In this document: positions 53,489 to 62,571 of the stretch, piece after piece
How positions within the stretch are numbered: position 1 is the first letter of the stretch
Layout: each line of letters opens with the position of its first letter
DNA from: PCPOR2b sp965220385
GTDB lineage: Bacteria > Poribacteria > WGA-4E > PCPOR2b
NCBI GenBank assembly: GCA_965220385.1
Contig: OZ244825.1
Coordinates: forward strand, 4,216,001-4,280,000
Length of the DNA stretch: 64,000 bases
Reading direction: 5' to 3'
Notes under the pieces: model-generated
What the model was told of the DNA's origin: nothing
The model's database searches: none
What the model saw: only the letters and a program-made list of their open reading frames with translations
Translations under genes and position numbers: made by a program

Positions 53489-54949
53489 ATGAAACGCATA
53501 TCCATATCAATTCTAACACTCGCTTTAGTTGCGGCACTGATCTCGCCCCATCCGACTTACGCGCAAGACAAAACCACAGAGGTCAACCTCGAAGCATTGG
53601 GCACCAAGCTGAAGGCGGCTATCGCCAGCGGCGAGATGACCAAAGCAGATGCGGAGGCCGAGTACGAAAAAGCGGTTGGCAAGATGAAGGGTGCAAAAGT
53701 CGGGAAGGGCAAAGACGACACAGACTGGGAAGCACCAATAATAAACGGTCTACCCTGTTCGCCAAACGTATCAGATGGCGTAGATCCAACCGATGGTGTC
53801 TCATTCGATGCCGATCATATGTTATGCATCAAAGTGACAATGGATCCACACGATTTCGAGTCGTTGAGCAAGGAGACTCGCTTTGATGGTGCTGGAAATA
53901 GCTTCGAGGAAATATGGTCGGATTGTTCGCAACCTTGGCCCTCAACGTATAACTGGTATCGTGCAGATATCGAGATCGACGGCGTAAGCCTATCAGAGGT
54001 AGGAATTCGTAAGAAGGGCTTTGTTGGGTCCCAGTACTCGCCGGTGCCAGCTTTGAAGATCAAGACTGACAAATATGTGAAAGATCAATTCCTTGGCAGC
54101 ACCGAGCGAATTACACTCAATAACAATGGTGGAGTCATACCCCGGATGGTAGCCTGTTTGGCCTACGAAGTTTTCGCGGCGGCTGGCTACCCCGCGCCCC
54201 GGTGCAACATGGCAAGTGTGATGATCAACGGTCAGCCAAAAGGGCCTTACGTGCATGTCGAAGCCATTAAGAAGCGTTTCCTTCGTCGCACTTTTAGCGA
54301 CAACACCGGCTCCCTCTATGAGGGCACACACACCGATTTTGTCGAAGCATGGTTGCCGCGCTGGGAATACAAGACCGGCGATACCGACACCAGTTATGCA
54401 CCACTGTTAGGTGTTGCCCAAGCCCTACATAAGCCCGACGATGAGCTTGTCGATGCACTGTCTTCCGTGCTGAATATCAATCGTTACATCACCTTCTGGG
54501 CACTTGAGGTACTTGTAAACCACCTTGATGGCTATAGCTCGGACCGCAATAATTTCTACGTCTACTTTGATCCGACCGATGCTGACCGCGCCGTCTTCAT
54601 ACCCTGGGGGGCAGACAAGACGTTTATTGCTGATACCAGTTTTGATGGGTATCTGACCGCCGATCTGCCACGGCGCCTCTCCCGCATACCAGCCATGGCT
54701 ACTCGCATGGAAAATGAGCTTGAAAGGTTGCTCGACACGGTGTGGAACGAAACCGCCCTCCTAAGGCGTATCGATCGCTACAGCGCACAAGTAAAAAGTG
54801 CAGAGCAGGACGACAATTACGATACCGAGCTCGAAGTCCTACGTGCTTGGGTGAGAAATCGCCCCGATCAGATCCGTGAGATGCTTCGTGTCGGACTCCC
54901 TGCGGGCGGGGAAAAATCACTCCCTTGTACAAACGAACGTGCGAAATGA
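53489..54949 (+). CDS. CotH-like secreted protein kinase family protein
   Basis: The product has 486 residues with signal peptide 'MKRISISILTLALVAALISP' cleaved near 'TYAQ'. CotH-family segments are present: 'ADIEIDGVSLSEVGIRKKGF', 'RITLNNNGG', 'AYEVFAAAGYPAPRCNMASVMING', 'VEAIKKRFLRR' and the catalytic-loop-like 'LVNHLDGYSSDRNNFYVYFDP' followed by 'IPWGADKTF'. CotH proteins phosphorylate secreted proteins in spore formers; in non-sporulating bacteria the role is open. An extra alanine/lysine-rich linker follows the signal. ATG 53489 has SD AAAGGA. Confidence 0.85.
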   Translation: MKRISISILTLALVAALISPHPTYAQDKTTEVNLEALGTKLKAAIASGEMTKADAEAEYEKAVGKMKGAKVGKGKDDTDWEAPIINGLPCSPNVSDGVDPTDGVSFDADHMLCIKVTMDPHDFESLSKETRFDGAGNSFEEIWSDCSQPWPSTYNWYRADIEIDGVSLSEVGIRKKGFVGSQYSPVPALKIKTDKYVKDQFLGSTERITLNNNGGVIPRMVACLAYEVFAAAGYPAPRCNMASVMINGQPKGPYVHVEAIKKRFLRRTFSDNTGSLYEGTHTDFVEAWLPRWEYKTGDTDTSYAPLLGVAQALHKPDDELVDALSSVLNINRYITFWALEVLVNHLDGYSSDRNNFYVYFDPTDADRAVFIPWGADKTFIADTSFDGYLTADLPRRLSRIPAMATRMENELERLLDTVWNETALLRRIDRYSAQVKSAEQDDNYDTELEVLRAWVRNRPDQIREMLRVGLPAGGEKSLPCTNERAK

Positions 54950-54996
54950 AAAGTCGCTGCACACAGTACAATAGCACAGGAAAAATTAATAAATTC

Positions 54997-56643
54997 ATGA
55001 GACATATATCATTGATAACCTTAGCACTCGCGTTCGTTGTAGCGCTGATTCCAGCTTATACAACACCCGCTGAAAACGAGGCGGAAGAACTGTATTGGAA
55101 TCAGTTTCGTGGTCCAAACGGAGATGGGAAAAGCATTGCAACAGATCTCCCGCTTGAGTTTAGCGAAACACAGAATATACGTTGGAGGATCCCAATCCAC
55201 GACAAGGGATGGTCGTCCCCAGTCGTTTGGAGTGACCAGATCTGGTTGACAACAGGGCGTGAAGATGGGACAGAACTGTTTGCTATCTGTGTAGACAAAC
55301 ATAGTGGCAAAATCACACACGACATCAAGGTTTTCGATGTAGCGCAGCCACAGTTAGAATATAACGACCTGAACAGCCACGCGACACCCACCCCCATTGT
55401 AGAAAAAGATCGAGTCTATGTCCACTTCGGAACCTACGGCACCGCTTGCCTAAATACGAACAGTGGAGAGAAACTCTGGGAGCGTCGAGACCTGAATACT
55501 GATCACCGAGTACGGCCCGCATCTTCACCCATTATCGCAGGCGATTCACTCTTCCTCACTTTTGATGGGGTTGATACTCAATTTGTTGCAGCACTCAACA
55601 AGCACACCGGCGATACCCTGTGGATGCGGAATCGTGACGTAGATTTAGATATGGCTACCATGCTCAAGGCGGAGGGCTTTTCCGATGCCGATATTGAGGA
55701 AACCCAAGAGGAAAAACCAAACGATAACAAAAAATCTTACGCAACGCCGATAGTCATCGAGTATCAAGGGAAACGGCAGCTCATTAGCCCAGCCGCGGGC
55801 GCTACAATTTCCTATGACCCGATGACCGGCGATGAGCTTTGGCGGGTTCGCCATCGTGGCATGGGCTTTAATGTAGCGTGCCGCCCAATCTTTGAACACA
55901 ACCTTGTTTATTTCACCACCGGCGTAGCACGGCAATTGTTGGCAATCCGCCCCTCAGGAACAGGTGATGTAACGGATACACACGTCGCCTGGAGTGTTCG
56001 CAGGAGGACACCTGAAATACCGTCGCCACTGATTGTGGATGATCTGATGTTCATGGTTACTGAAGGGGGTGTCGTATCTTGTCTGGAGGCAAAAAACGGG
56101 CGCGAAGTATGGAAGGGACGGCTTGACGGTGATTACTGGGCTTCGCCTCTCTACGCCGGCGGAAAGATTTACTTCTTTAGCCGAGAAGGAAATGTTTCGA
56201 TAATTTCAGCGGGACGAGAATTTGAAATACTTGCCGAAAACAAGCTTGATGAGGGATTTATCGCATCTCCAGCAGTCGCTGGCAATACCATAATCGTCCG
56301 TTCCATGACACATCTCTACTGCTTTGCTCAGGGGCACGAAATGGATCCACAACCGCAGGCCACAAACAAACCACAGGTATCAAAGCAAGAGAAAAGTGAG
56401 TCCAAACAGGCATCGGAACTTCCGCTCAATATTACAGGATACTATATGGGGGCGACTAACAACGACAGTGAGTTTGAGGCAGCATTCCTCATTGAATTCC
56501 AAGGCATTGACAAAGACGATTGGCCCACAGTCATCTTTACCGGCGAGCAATTCCGCGCCACTTTTGCCAATCTGACGCGGTACCAACGTGTCACACTCAA
56601 TCTGGCAGAAGGCGTGAAGGTATCGAAAGATCGTGGTAAATAA
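54997..56643 (+). CDS. exported quinoprotein-like (PQQ-type) beta-propeller protein
   Basis: The product has 548 residues with the signal sequence 'HISLITLALAFVVALIPA'. 'WNQFRGPNGDGKSIATDLPL' and repeated PQQ-like blades ('AALNKHTGDTLWMRNRD', 'ISYDPMTGDELWRVRHRG', 'SCLEAKNGREVWKGRLDG') identify the 'outer membrane protein assembly BamB/PQQ-like propeller' group common in planctomycetes and related phyla. No heme site is visible. A Gln/Lys-rich linker near residue 455 leads to a small extra C-terminal domain. The start at 54997 begins the signal peptide but lacks a good SD; the frame overlaps the end of the CotH gene if opened further. Confidence 0.83.
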   Translation: MRHISLITLALAFVVALIPAYTTPAENEAEELYWNQFRGPNGDGKSIATDLPLEFSETQNIRWRIPIHDKGWSSPVVWSDQIWLTTGREDGTELFAICVDKHSGKITHDIKVFDVAQPQLEYNDLNSHATPTPIVEKDRVYVHFGTYGTACLNTNSGEKLWERRDLNTDHRVRPASSPIIAGDSLFLTFDGVDTQFVAALNKHTGDTLWMRNRDVDLDMATMLKAEGFSDADIEETQEEKPNDNKKSYATPIVIEYQGKRQLISPAAGATISYDPMTGDELWRVRHRGMGFNVACRPIFEHNLVYFTTGVARQLLAIRPSGTGDVTDTHVAWSVRRRTPEIPSPLIVDDLMFMVTEGGVVSCLEAKNGREVWKGRLDGDYWASPLYAGGKIYFFSREGNVSIISAGREFEILAENKLDEGFIASPAVAGNTIIVRSMTHLYCFAQGHEMDPQPQATNKPQVSKQEKSESKQASELPLNITGYYMGATNNDSEFEAAFLIEFQGIDKDDWPTVIFTGEQFRATFANLTRYQRVTLNLAEGVKVSKDRGK

Positions 56644-56654
56644 GGCTGGCTGTA

Positions 56655-57518
56655 TCAGTGGATATCAATCCCGTTTTCCGCGGCAATGCGGCGAACATTT
56701 GTGTTGGCAGCGGGAATCTTTTCCATCGGTAGGTGCTCAATTAATCCGTATCCATCGGGATAAAACCCATCAAATCTTCTGAGCGCATGTGCAAGATCTA
56801 ACTCGCCTTCACCGGGCATCTCCTCGTTAATATGGAGAACCAAACCGTTCTCCACCTTGATATCCTTGACGTGCGCCACGGGGGCGATCGGTCCCATTAT
56901 ATCAAAGATATGATTCAACCGATCGGTGCTATTATAAACCTGCTGAAGCGTTTGGAAATGGTTGACAAAGTCCATAACGATCCGCAGACTATCTAAGCCA
57001 ACAGCATCAACAACCGCCTTGCACGTTTCGGGCGAATCCATTATCGAAACGGCATGGGTCTCAACAATGATGGTCACACCCTCCGCATCCGCTTTCTGAG
57101 CAATGGGTGTTAGTGTGTCGATCAGGCGCTCCATACTCTCTGGCAGGTGGTTATCCCGGTGCGATGTCCATGCACCGTCGGGATTGAGGCTTCCGGGACG
57201 GATAAGGCAGCTGTGTGCGTTGATCTGCCGTGCAATCTCTAACCCCCGATTAATCCTTCTGATGACCGATTCTGTGACAACAGGATCAGGATCAAAGAGG
57301 CACTCGCCGTAGGTGAGAGCAAATTGAACTAAATCCAACCCTTCCCCCGCCACGAATTGATTGTACTTTTCACAATCCTCCGTTGTAATATCGAAGACAT
57401 CGTCGCAACTGAAATGGAATCCGAATCCTGTAAACTCCAATCCCCGAATCGCTTCCATCTGTTCCTTAGTAAATGTGCGAAAATCCCCCGGCAACATGCC
57501 GACAATTCCGAGTCTCAT
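56655..57518 (-). CDS. sugar phosphate isomerase/epimerase-like TIM-barrel protein
   Basis: The product has 287 residues of the xylose-isomerase-like barrel (AP endonuclease family 2). The metal ligands fit Glu in 'VTIIVETHAVS', Asp in 'LRIVMDFVNHF', His in 'PVAHVKDIKVENG' and a final Glu in 'GEGELDLAHAL' or 'YGLIEHLP'. Such proteins act in sugar or inositol catabolism; the substrate is open. SD GGAGG is five bases before the ATG. It is convergent with the quinoprotein-like gene. Confidence 0.85.
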   Translation of the reverse strand: MRLGIVGMLPGDFRTFTKEQMEAIRGLEFTGFGFHFSCDDVFDITTEDCEKYNQFVAGEGLDLVQFALTYGECLFDPDPVVTESVIRRINRGLEIARQINAHSCLIRPGSLNPDGAWTSHRDNHLPESMERLIDTLTPIAQKADAEGVTIIVETHAVSIMDSPETCKAVVDAVGLDSLRIVMDFVNHFQTLQQVYNSTDRLNHIFDIMGPIAPVAHVKDIKVENGLVLHINEEMPGEGELDLAHALRRFDGFYPDGYGLIEHLPMEKIPAANTNVRRIAAENGIDIH

Positions 57519-57579
57519 CTAAACCTCCATCTCATTGGTTGATTGGTTCATTACTGAAATAATGAACTTTTGAACGAGT

Positions 57580-57607
57580 GTAGGGAATGCAGATCTGCGT
57601 TCCCTAC
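57580..57607. terminator. 28-bp near-perfect palindrome
   Basis: GTAGGGAATGCAGA pairs with TCTGCGTTCCCTAC with one mismatch and no loop spacer beyond the centre. It lies just past the 3' end of the minus-strand membrane protein gene. No T-run follows, so it is probably a dispersed intergenic palindrome that can also act in 3'-end formation. Confidence 0.55.
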
Positions 57608-57623
57608 GTCCGGTTCTGACATT

Positions 57624-58406
57624 TTACAGCGGGGTCCCAAGTTCCTGCGTCAATACTTGGAGGTCATAACCCTCCTTGCGGATGCGCAGATCGTAGTAAA
57701 GCATTGTCGTTGATATAACCCTTAATGCGTTGATGGGCAGTGAAACGCAAATCGAAAGGAAAGAGAGGAGAGAGGGAAAACCGGGGAAGCTACCAACAAG
57801 GAACGGGAGAGAAAGCACAAGGATAACTACAAACGCCTCCGCAAGTGTCAACCACACAACAAGGAGGAATGCTTTGTCAAAAAAGCCTTTGACCAGGACC
57901 CGACTTCGCTTGAGTGCCCCAAATCCACCTTCTCTCTCAATTATAACAACAGGCGCAGCCAAGCAGAACCAGACGTAAACGACGATCCCCGGTATAAAAA
58001 CCATCAGGCCGATGCCAGCGGCAATCGTGGAGAAAACGAGCGACCCAAGCATGAAAATGATGAGTACGCCAAGCAGCGGAAAGAGCGAGCCTAAAACCCG
58101 AGTGTACGCTTCCCCGATGCCTATCGATCTTCCCAGTAAATTCTGCGACATCACGAATGCTCCGGCCGCCGTCACAATCAGAGATTGGAAGACAGTAAGC
58201 GCGGTATAGGGAAGCGCTGCCGCCAGCACTTGCGGTCCTACAATCTGTGCATATCCGTAGATCCAAATAGCTTGAAAAGTTAGTCCCCCAATCATAGTGC
58301 CCGGAGCAGCAATCCCAACCAGCTTCAGATGGTTAGCGCGACAGTAGTTCAGTGCATTAAAAAAAATCTGCCTAACGCCCATCGGCTGGAACTGATATGT
58401 ATCCAC
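57624..58406 (-). CDS. multi-pass membrane protein, paralogue of the protein at 8.0 kb
   Basis: The product has 260 residues and about six hydrophobic segments. The N-terminal 'YQFQPMGVRQIFFNAL', the loop 'ALKRSRVLVKGF' and the C-terminal 'LYYDLRIRKEGYD' match the pattern of the protein at 8030-8914. No catalytic motif is seen. The GTG at 58406 has SD GAGGT and overlaps the end of the TPR gene by 35 bases; the conserved 'FQPMG' supports it over the ATG within that motif. It is co-transcribed with the TPR gene. Confidence 0.78.
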   Translation of the reverse strand: MDTYQFQPMGVRQIFFNALNYCRANHLKLVGIAAPGTMIGGLTFQAIWIYGYAQIVGPQVLAAALPYTALTVFQSLIVTAAGAFVMSQNLLGRSIGIGEAYTRVLGSLFPLLGVLIIFMLGSLVFSTIAAGIGLMVFIPGIVVYVWFCLAAPVVIIEREGGFGALKRSRVLVKGFFDKAFLLVVWLTLAEAFVVILVLSLPFLVGSFPGFPSLLSFLSICVSLPINALRVISTTMLYYDLRIRKEGYDLQVLTQELGTPL

Positions 58407-59133
58407 GGTTATCTGACCTCAATTCATTGAGATATACTTCAAGATCTTTATCTCGCGGATCCAATTGGTACGACTTTTCCAGATAATCGACCGCGGTATC
58501 ATGTTGACCAATTTTCATGTACAGCGCTCCGAGGTTAAAGTAGGGACGAGGATAGGTCGGTTTGATGTCAACCGCTCGAAGGTAGTGGTCCCGCGCTTTC
58601 ATGAATAATTCCTTGGTCTTACCGATGACGATGTTCATCGTTACATCCTCGCCGAATTGCTGGAGGTAAATATACGCACCAATCTCCTCTGCCTTTCTGT
58701 TGATAGCTTCAGTGACATCAGGTTTGTCCGACTTCATCACGATGTAACCAGAGTTGACCTCTGCTACCGCCAACTCCAATTCTTGGACAGCTTCAGCCGG
58801 TGTTAGACTTGTCACGTCAGTCTCCCAAGAGGGCCAATTTGGACCCGCATATTCCAGTCCATATTTGTAGGAGGTCGCCCCAAGATCATTATGGACCTCC
58901 GCATTGTCTGGACGCATTTTTAAGGCTTCTTCGTACATCTGGATAGCCGCGGTATGTTTCTTTGCGTTGTGAGCAACTGCAGCTTGTTCGCGTAGACTCT
59001 TAAATTCCTGCCCCTCCAAATTGATCGCTTCACGAGACGCCATCGGATCACCGGTCTTCATATAGAAGATGAGCGGCACAACGACAATAAGAGATAAACA
59101 CAGGAATATGATTGTTGGCAATTGTAAACGCAT
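58372..59133 (-). CDS. membrane-anchored TPR protein
   Basis: The product has 253 residues with one N-terminal transmembrane anchor ('TIIFLCLSLIVVVPLIFYM'). TPR units occur near residues 52-85 ('AAIQMYEEALKMRPDNAEVHNDLGA') and 185-235 ('HYLRAVDIKPTYPRPYFNLGALYMKIGQHDTAVDYLEKSYQLDP'), separated by a non-TPR insert of about 90 residues. It is probably a periplasmic adaptor. SD GAGGTGAGG precedes the ATG. Confidence 0.85.
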   Translation of the reverse strand: MRLQLPTIIFLCLSLIVVVPLIFYMKTGDPMASREAINLEGQEFKSLREQAAVAHNAKKHTAAIQMYEEALKMRPDNAEVHNDLGATSYKYGLEYAGPNWPSWETDVTSLTPAEAVQELELAVAEVNSGYIVMKSDKPDVTEAINRKAEEIGAYIYLQQFGEDVTMNIVIGKTKELFMKARDHYLRAVDIKPTYPRPYFNLGALYMKIGQHDTAVDYLEKSYQLDPRDKDLEVYLNELRSDNRGYISVPADGR

Positions 59134-59249
59134 TTTTCCTCACCTCTTGTCTTGAAAAATTATGGCAACGATACATTCAAACCAGTTCTGCTCGATATAA
59201 TCATAATTATAAACACCTGGAAACAGCTGAAGTTGCGATTCATCCATTT

Positions 59250-60680
59250 TCAGCGAATCAGTAAATCGGATAACTCCCATTGCTTACCGTCCCGCTCAAA
59301 GTAAAGACTAAGCCGTTGAGGGGGCTGTAACTGGTTTATAATACGTTTGAAATCCTCGAGCGAATTAACCTTGAGGTTGTTAATACGGTAAATGAGATCC
59401 CCGCGTTTCAATCCACGTTGCGCCAATATACCTCTCGACTGGACCTCCGTGACAAGAGCACCGCGCTGAATGTATTCCCCTGTCTGCTGTCGATTTAACT
59501 GTTCAATCGTGATACCCCACCCAGGCACACTATAACTCCATTGGAGTTCTTGAATTGTTAGACGCAGGTTTCTGCGTTTCCCATCGCGGAGCACTCGGAA
59601 GGTTGCTGATTGACCTTCACGGAGGAGACGGGTAATCGCCCAAAAAGTCTCTGAATCGGATATCGGTTTCTGGTCTATCGTCTCAATGACATCGCGACGC
59701 TGAAAGCCAGCTGCTTCCGCAGGACTTCCCTTCTTTATCCCCGCAACCAATACACCGATGCCCTCCTCCAAATCGAATGCTTCCGCCAACTTCTGTGTCA
59801 AATCTTGAGGTTGAACCCCAATGTCCGGTGGGATCACAGCCCCATACGTAACCAACTGATCAACAACTTTTTGGACCACATTAACCGGGACTGCAAAGCC
59901 GATACCCTGTGAGCCACCGCTCGTCGAATAGATCGCTGTGTTAATACCAATCAGCTGCCCATAAAGGTTGACAAGTCCCCCACCACTGTTGCCCGGATTA
60001 ATGGACGCATCTGTTTGGATGAGGTCACGATATAGTCGGTCCCCCGTCTTCAGGGAGCGACCCGTTGCACTCACTACACCGACAGTGACAGTAGGACTTG
60101 CATCCTCAACCATAGTCGCAAAAGGATGTCCAATAGCAATCGCCCACTCCCCGATCATCAGATCGTCACCGCTGCCTAACTCAATCGCTTTTAGTTCCGG
60201 CATATCAATTTTTAAGACAGCGAGATCTGTGAGGAAATCCTCTCCAACAATTTCGGCACCGGCTTCACGTCCATCTGAAAGGAGAACCGTTGTAGAGTCT
60301 GCCCCCTCAATAACGTGCTGATTGGTAATCACATAGCCTTTCCGGTCAAAAATCACGCCAGATCCAAGCCCATGTAGCGTACGCCGTTGTGGAACTTGGA
60401 ACGGAAAGTCGAAAAACGGCACCCACGGATCGTCAAAAAATGGGGACATATTTACCATCTGCGTTGTCGTTCGCGTTGTGCTGATATTAACGACCGCAGG
60501 ACTCGCATATTCAATGGCGCTGACGATGGCGTTACGCCGCGAAATCGAGACATCCGCTTGGCGCTCTGATCTCGATTGTGCACTCCCCATTTGAGGAACC
60601 ACGATCAATAGGCAACAAAGGAGTAAAATGTGGAACATAAAACCTCGATGAATCCGGTTAGGCTGCAAAACGCGACGCAT
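59250..60680 (-). CDS. HtrA/DegP-type periplasmic serine protease
   Basis: A trypsin-like protease domain is followed by two PDZ domains. The catalytic triad is visible: His in 'VITNQHVIEGAD', Asp in 'FLTDLAVLKID', Ser in 'INPGNSGGGLVN'. The exported N-terminus ends 'VVPQMGSAQS'. PDZ1 includes 'GIGVLVAGIKKGSPAEAAGFQRRD', PDZ2 'LAQRGLKRGDLIYRINN'. It degrades or refolds misfolded envelope proteins. The start is uncertain: ATGs at 60701, 60680 and 60638 all precede the signal sequence, and 60638 has a short GAGG. The open frame to 60929 runs antisense to a TnpB remnant and is not credible. Confidence 0.9.
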   Translation of the reverse strand: MRRVLQPNRIHRGFMFHILLLCCLLIVVPQMGSAQSRSERQADVSISRRNAIVSAIEYASPAVVNISTTRTTTQMVNMSPFFDDPWVPFFDFPFQVPQRRTLHGLGSGVIFDRKGYVITNQHVIEGADSTTVLLSDGREAGAEIVGEDFLTDLAVLKIDMPELKAIELGSGDDLMIGEWAIAIGHPFATMVEDASPTVTVGVVSATGRSLKTGDRLYRDLIQTDASINPGNSGGGLVNLYGQLIGINTAIYSTSGGSQGIGFAVPVNVVQKVVDQLVTYGAVIPPDIGVQPQDLTQKLAEAFDLEEGIGVLVAGIKKGSPAEAAGFQRRDVIETIDQKPISDSETFWAITRLLREGQSATFRVLRDGKRRNLRLTIQELQWSYSVPGWGITIEQLNRQQTGEYIQRGALVTEVQSRGILAQRGLKRGDLIYRINNLKVNSLEDFKRIINQLQPPQRLSLYFERDGKQWELSDLLIR

Positions 60681-60844
60681 ATAGAATATCACGCTCTGCA
60701 TGGATAAACGCACACACCGCCAGACAGATTGGGGCAGCTTGCAATCAAATGCACTCATGAACTGTTTCTCATATATTTGAAAAGAAACGGAAGAATCAGC
60801 TATCCTTCTGCTCCTCTCTGCAGCCTGAGGATGCAATTTCTTAA

Positions 60845-61036
60845 AGTGGGAATCGAAAGAAACCAACCAACCGCAACTATCACTGCAATCACTGTGGCTT
60901 TGAATATCATCGAGACGCCGTTGGTGCAATCAACTTATGGCGAAAAGTATCAGGGCGAAATGACAGCCCTGTAGTTGGGGTTATGGCGTCCCCGATAGGT
61001 GTAAGGTTTCACCCGCACCTATGTAAATCCGGCTAA
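60845..61036 (+). pseudogene. tnpB: decayed C-terminus of TnpB (IS200/IS605 family)
   Basis: In the frame of 60845 the translation reads 'SGNRKKPTNRNYHCNHCGFEYHRDAVGAINLWRKV', then 'SPVVGVMASPIGVRFHPHLC', ending at TAA 61034. This is the TnpB zinc-ribbon second half, the RuvC-III Asp in 'HRDAVGAIN' and the usual tail. An in-frame TAA at 60842 stands where the first zinc Cys pair should be, and no upstream RuvC or helix-turn-helix parts remain. It is a fragment overlapped by shifted open frames on both strands. Confidence 0.85.
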
Positions 61037-61083
61037 AAACAGCGGATAAGAATCCCAATGCTTCAGCTTTGGGAGTACGTCAA
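61037..61083 (+). mobile_element. IS200/IS605-type right end with omegaRNA-like hairpin
   Basis: Right after the tnpB remnant comes GAATCCCAATGCTTCAGC followed by TTTGGGAGTACGTCAA. The TCCCAA/TTTGGGA stem-loop and the TCAA-type terminus are typical of IS605/IS1341 right ends, which also form the 3' scaffold of the TnpB guide RNA. Bases after 61083 would be the flanking target and former guide sequence. No left end or tnpA was found. Confidence 0.7.
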
Positions 61084-61126
61084 CTTAATTTGTTGCATAC
61101 CTAATCCTCTGTAGGATATGAGTTCC

Positions 61127-62284
61127 TTATACATCCAAAGTGTCGAGTTGAAGATGCTTTTTGTAATCCTCAGCTTTATTTTGGACTAAAGATTCTGGAG
61201 TGTGGTCAAAATCCAATTCCGGGTTATAAATGCTATGCTGCGGTTTCGCGGAATACATGACTTCATAGATATTCTCTTGGCATGTGCGAATTCCTGTTAA
61301 ATCATTCAACAAAATAAACTGCTCTTGACCTGTCATAACGGGACAGCCATAATGTATGTTTGTATATTTCAAAGGCCGCGATTCTTCGATCCGATTTTGG
61401 ACGAACTCAAAATGTCTTTGCAATCTGTCGTGCAAATAACCGTTTGAAAACTCGACAATGTGGCGCGCAATCGGACAAATTGCCCCTTGAAAACTTTCAT
61501 CAATCTCAACACCGATACTATTGCGTCCCGATGTCATCGCAGCTGCAACCGTGGTTCCTGTTCCTAAAAACGGATCGAGCACCATATCCCCTTTTACAGA
61601 GTACATATTGATCAATCGATAAGCCAGATCGAAAGGAAATGCTGCACTCCGTAATCGTGAGGTCCCATTAGAAAGACTCTGTTCTGTTCCTTTAACATCC
61701 GTCCAAATATCCGAATACCAAATATTCCGCTCTTCCCAAAACAGGGCACTTTCACGCCTGTTTCTTTTTTCATCCTCTGTTTTAAATTCTCTCTTGGAGC
61801 CTTTCCTCACTATCAAAACGTACTCGTGTTCTAAAGTTACATAAGCACCGGCAGGCAGCATACCTGACCCCATAAATTTATTGGGAACATTAGTCTGTTT
61901 TCGCCAGAGAATATCAGGCAGCACTGAAAATCCGATATCTAAGAGAGAGTTCAGAATTCGCGCATGATTGGGATACAAACAAAAATCATTTTTTATCTTC
62001 CTCGTAGCATCACCGATATTGATGCACGCAAATCGATCATCCTTCAGAACCCTAAACAGTTCAACCCATACAGAATCGAGAATCTGGTGCATCAACTCAT
62101 AAGCCTGTCTACCATCACCACCCGCTAACGCCCTTTCAATTTCTATGTTCTGGTTACTAAACATATCATCCCACATGCCGATCATGGGATAGGGCGGAGA
62201 GGTAACTACTAGATCAACACTCTCTGAAGGGATTTCCTTCAAATCTCTCGCATCTTGAAAAAGAATCTTATGGTTAGTTTTCAT
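61127..62284 (-). CDS. DNA methyltransferase, beta class (N4-cytosine or N6-adenine)
   Basis: The product has 385 residues. The catalytic motif 'VVTSPPYPMIGMWD' (TSPPY at residues 28-32) comes first, and SAM motif I 'MVLDPFLGTGTTVAAAMTSGRNSIGVEID' late, the beta-class order. TSPPY favours N4-cytosine but does not exclude N6-adenine. No restriction endonuclease or specificity gene is nearby, so it looks solitary. The ATG at 62284 starts the conserved part but has no SD; the frame is open to 62353. It sits next to the IS605 remnant, which may mark an acquisition site. Confidence 0.87.
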   Translation of the reverse strand: MKTNHKILFQDARDLKEIPSESVDLVVTSPPYPMIGMWDDMFSNQNIEIERALAGGDGRQAYELMHQILDSVWVELFRVLKDDRFACINIGDATRKIKNDFCLYPNHARILNSLLDIGFSVLPDILWRKQTNVPNKFMGSGMLPAGAYVTLEHEYVLIVRKGSKREFKTEDEKRNRRESALFWEERNIWYSDIWTDVKGTEQSLSNGTSRLRSAAFPFDLAYRLINMYSVKGDMVLDPFLGTGTTVAAAMTSGRNSIGVEIDESFQGAICPIARHIVEFSNGYLHDRLQRHFEFVQNRIEESRPLKYTNIHYGCPVMTGQEQFILLNDLTGIRTCQENIYEVMYSAKPQHSIYNPELDFDHTPESLVQNKAEDYKKHLQLDTLDV

Positions 62285-62557
62285 AGATAAATCCGTGTGA
62301 TGTGTGAAAAACATTTGGACAAGAACGGCTAGATTCACTGGGTGATAGGACACCCGCCTATACAGCGTTACATCCCTTCACACGTTTCCGTTTAATCGAC
62401 GGAAAAATTCGGTTCCGGGTTTATTATATGCTTCTCACTCAACCGCTGTCAACGCCAGAAATTCGTAAAGCGTGCTCCCTGGTATCCAACCGAAAAGATT
62501 TCTCATCTGCAACCCTCTGCCTCCCAGATATTCGTCGAATTATTTCGCTATTGATGG

Positions 62558-62571
62558 TATAATATTCTTTA
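62558..62571 (+). promoter_or_regulatory. TATAAT element directly before the start codon, possible leaderless mRNA
   Basis: TATAAT at 62558-62563 ends seven bases before the ATG at 62571, so transcription would begin at or next to the start codon. No SD and no clear -35 hexamer are present. Confidence 0.45.

Noticed and set aside
60681..60929. Extended HtrA N-terminus
   Set aside because: It is antisense to the TnpB remnant, lacks a start signal, and places the signal peptide about 80 residues into the protein.
60729..60974. Plus-strand 81-residue open frame
   Set aside because: It is shifted relative to the recognisable TnpB frame; its residues match nothing, while the other frame gives the zinc-ribbon and RuvC-III motifs.
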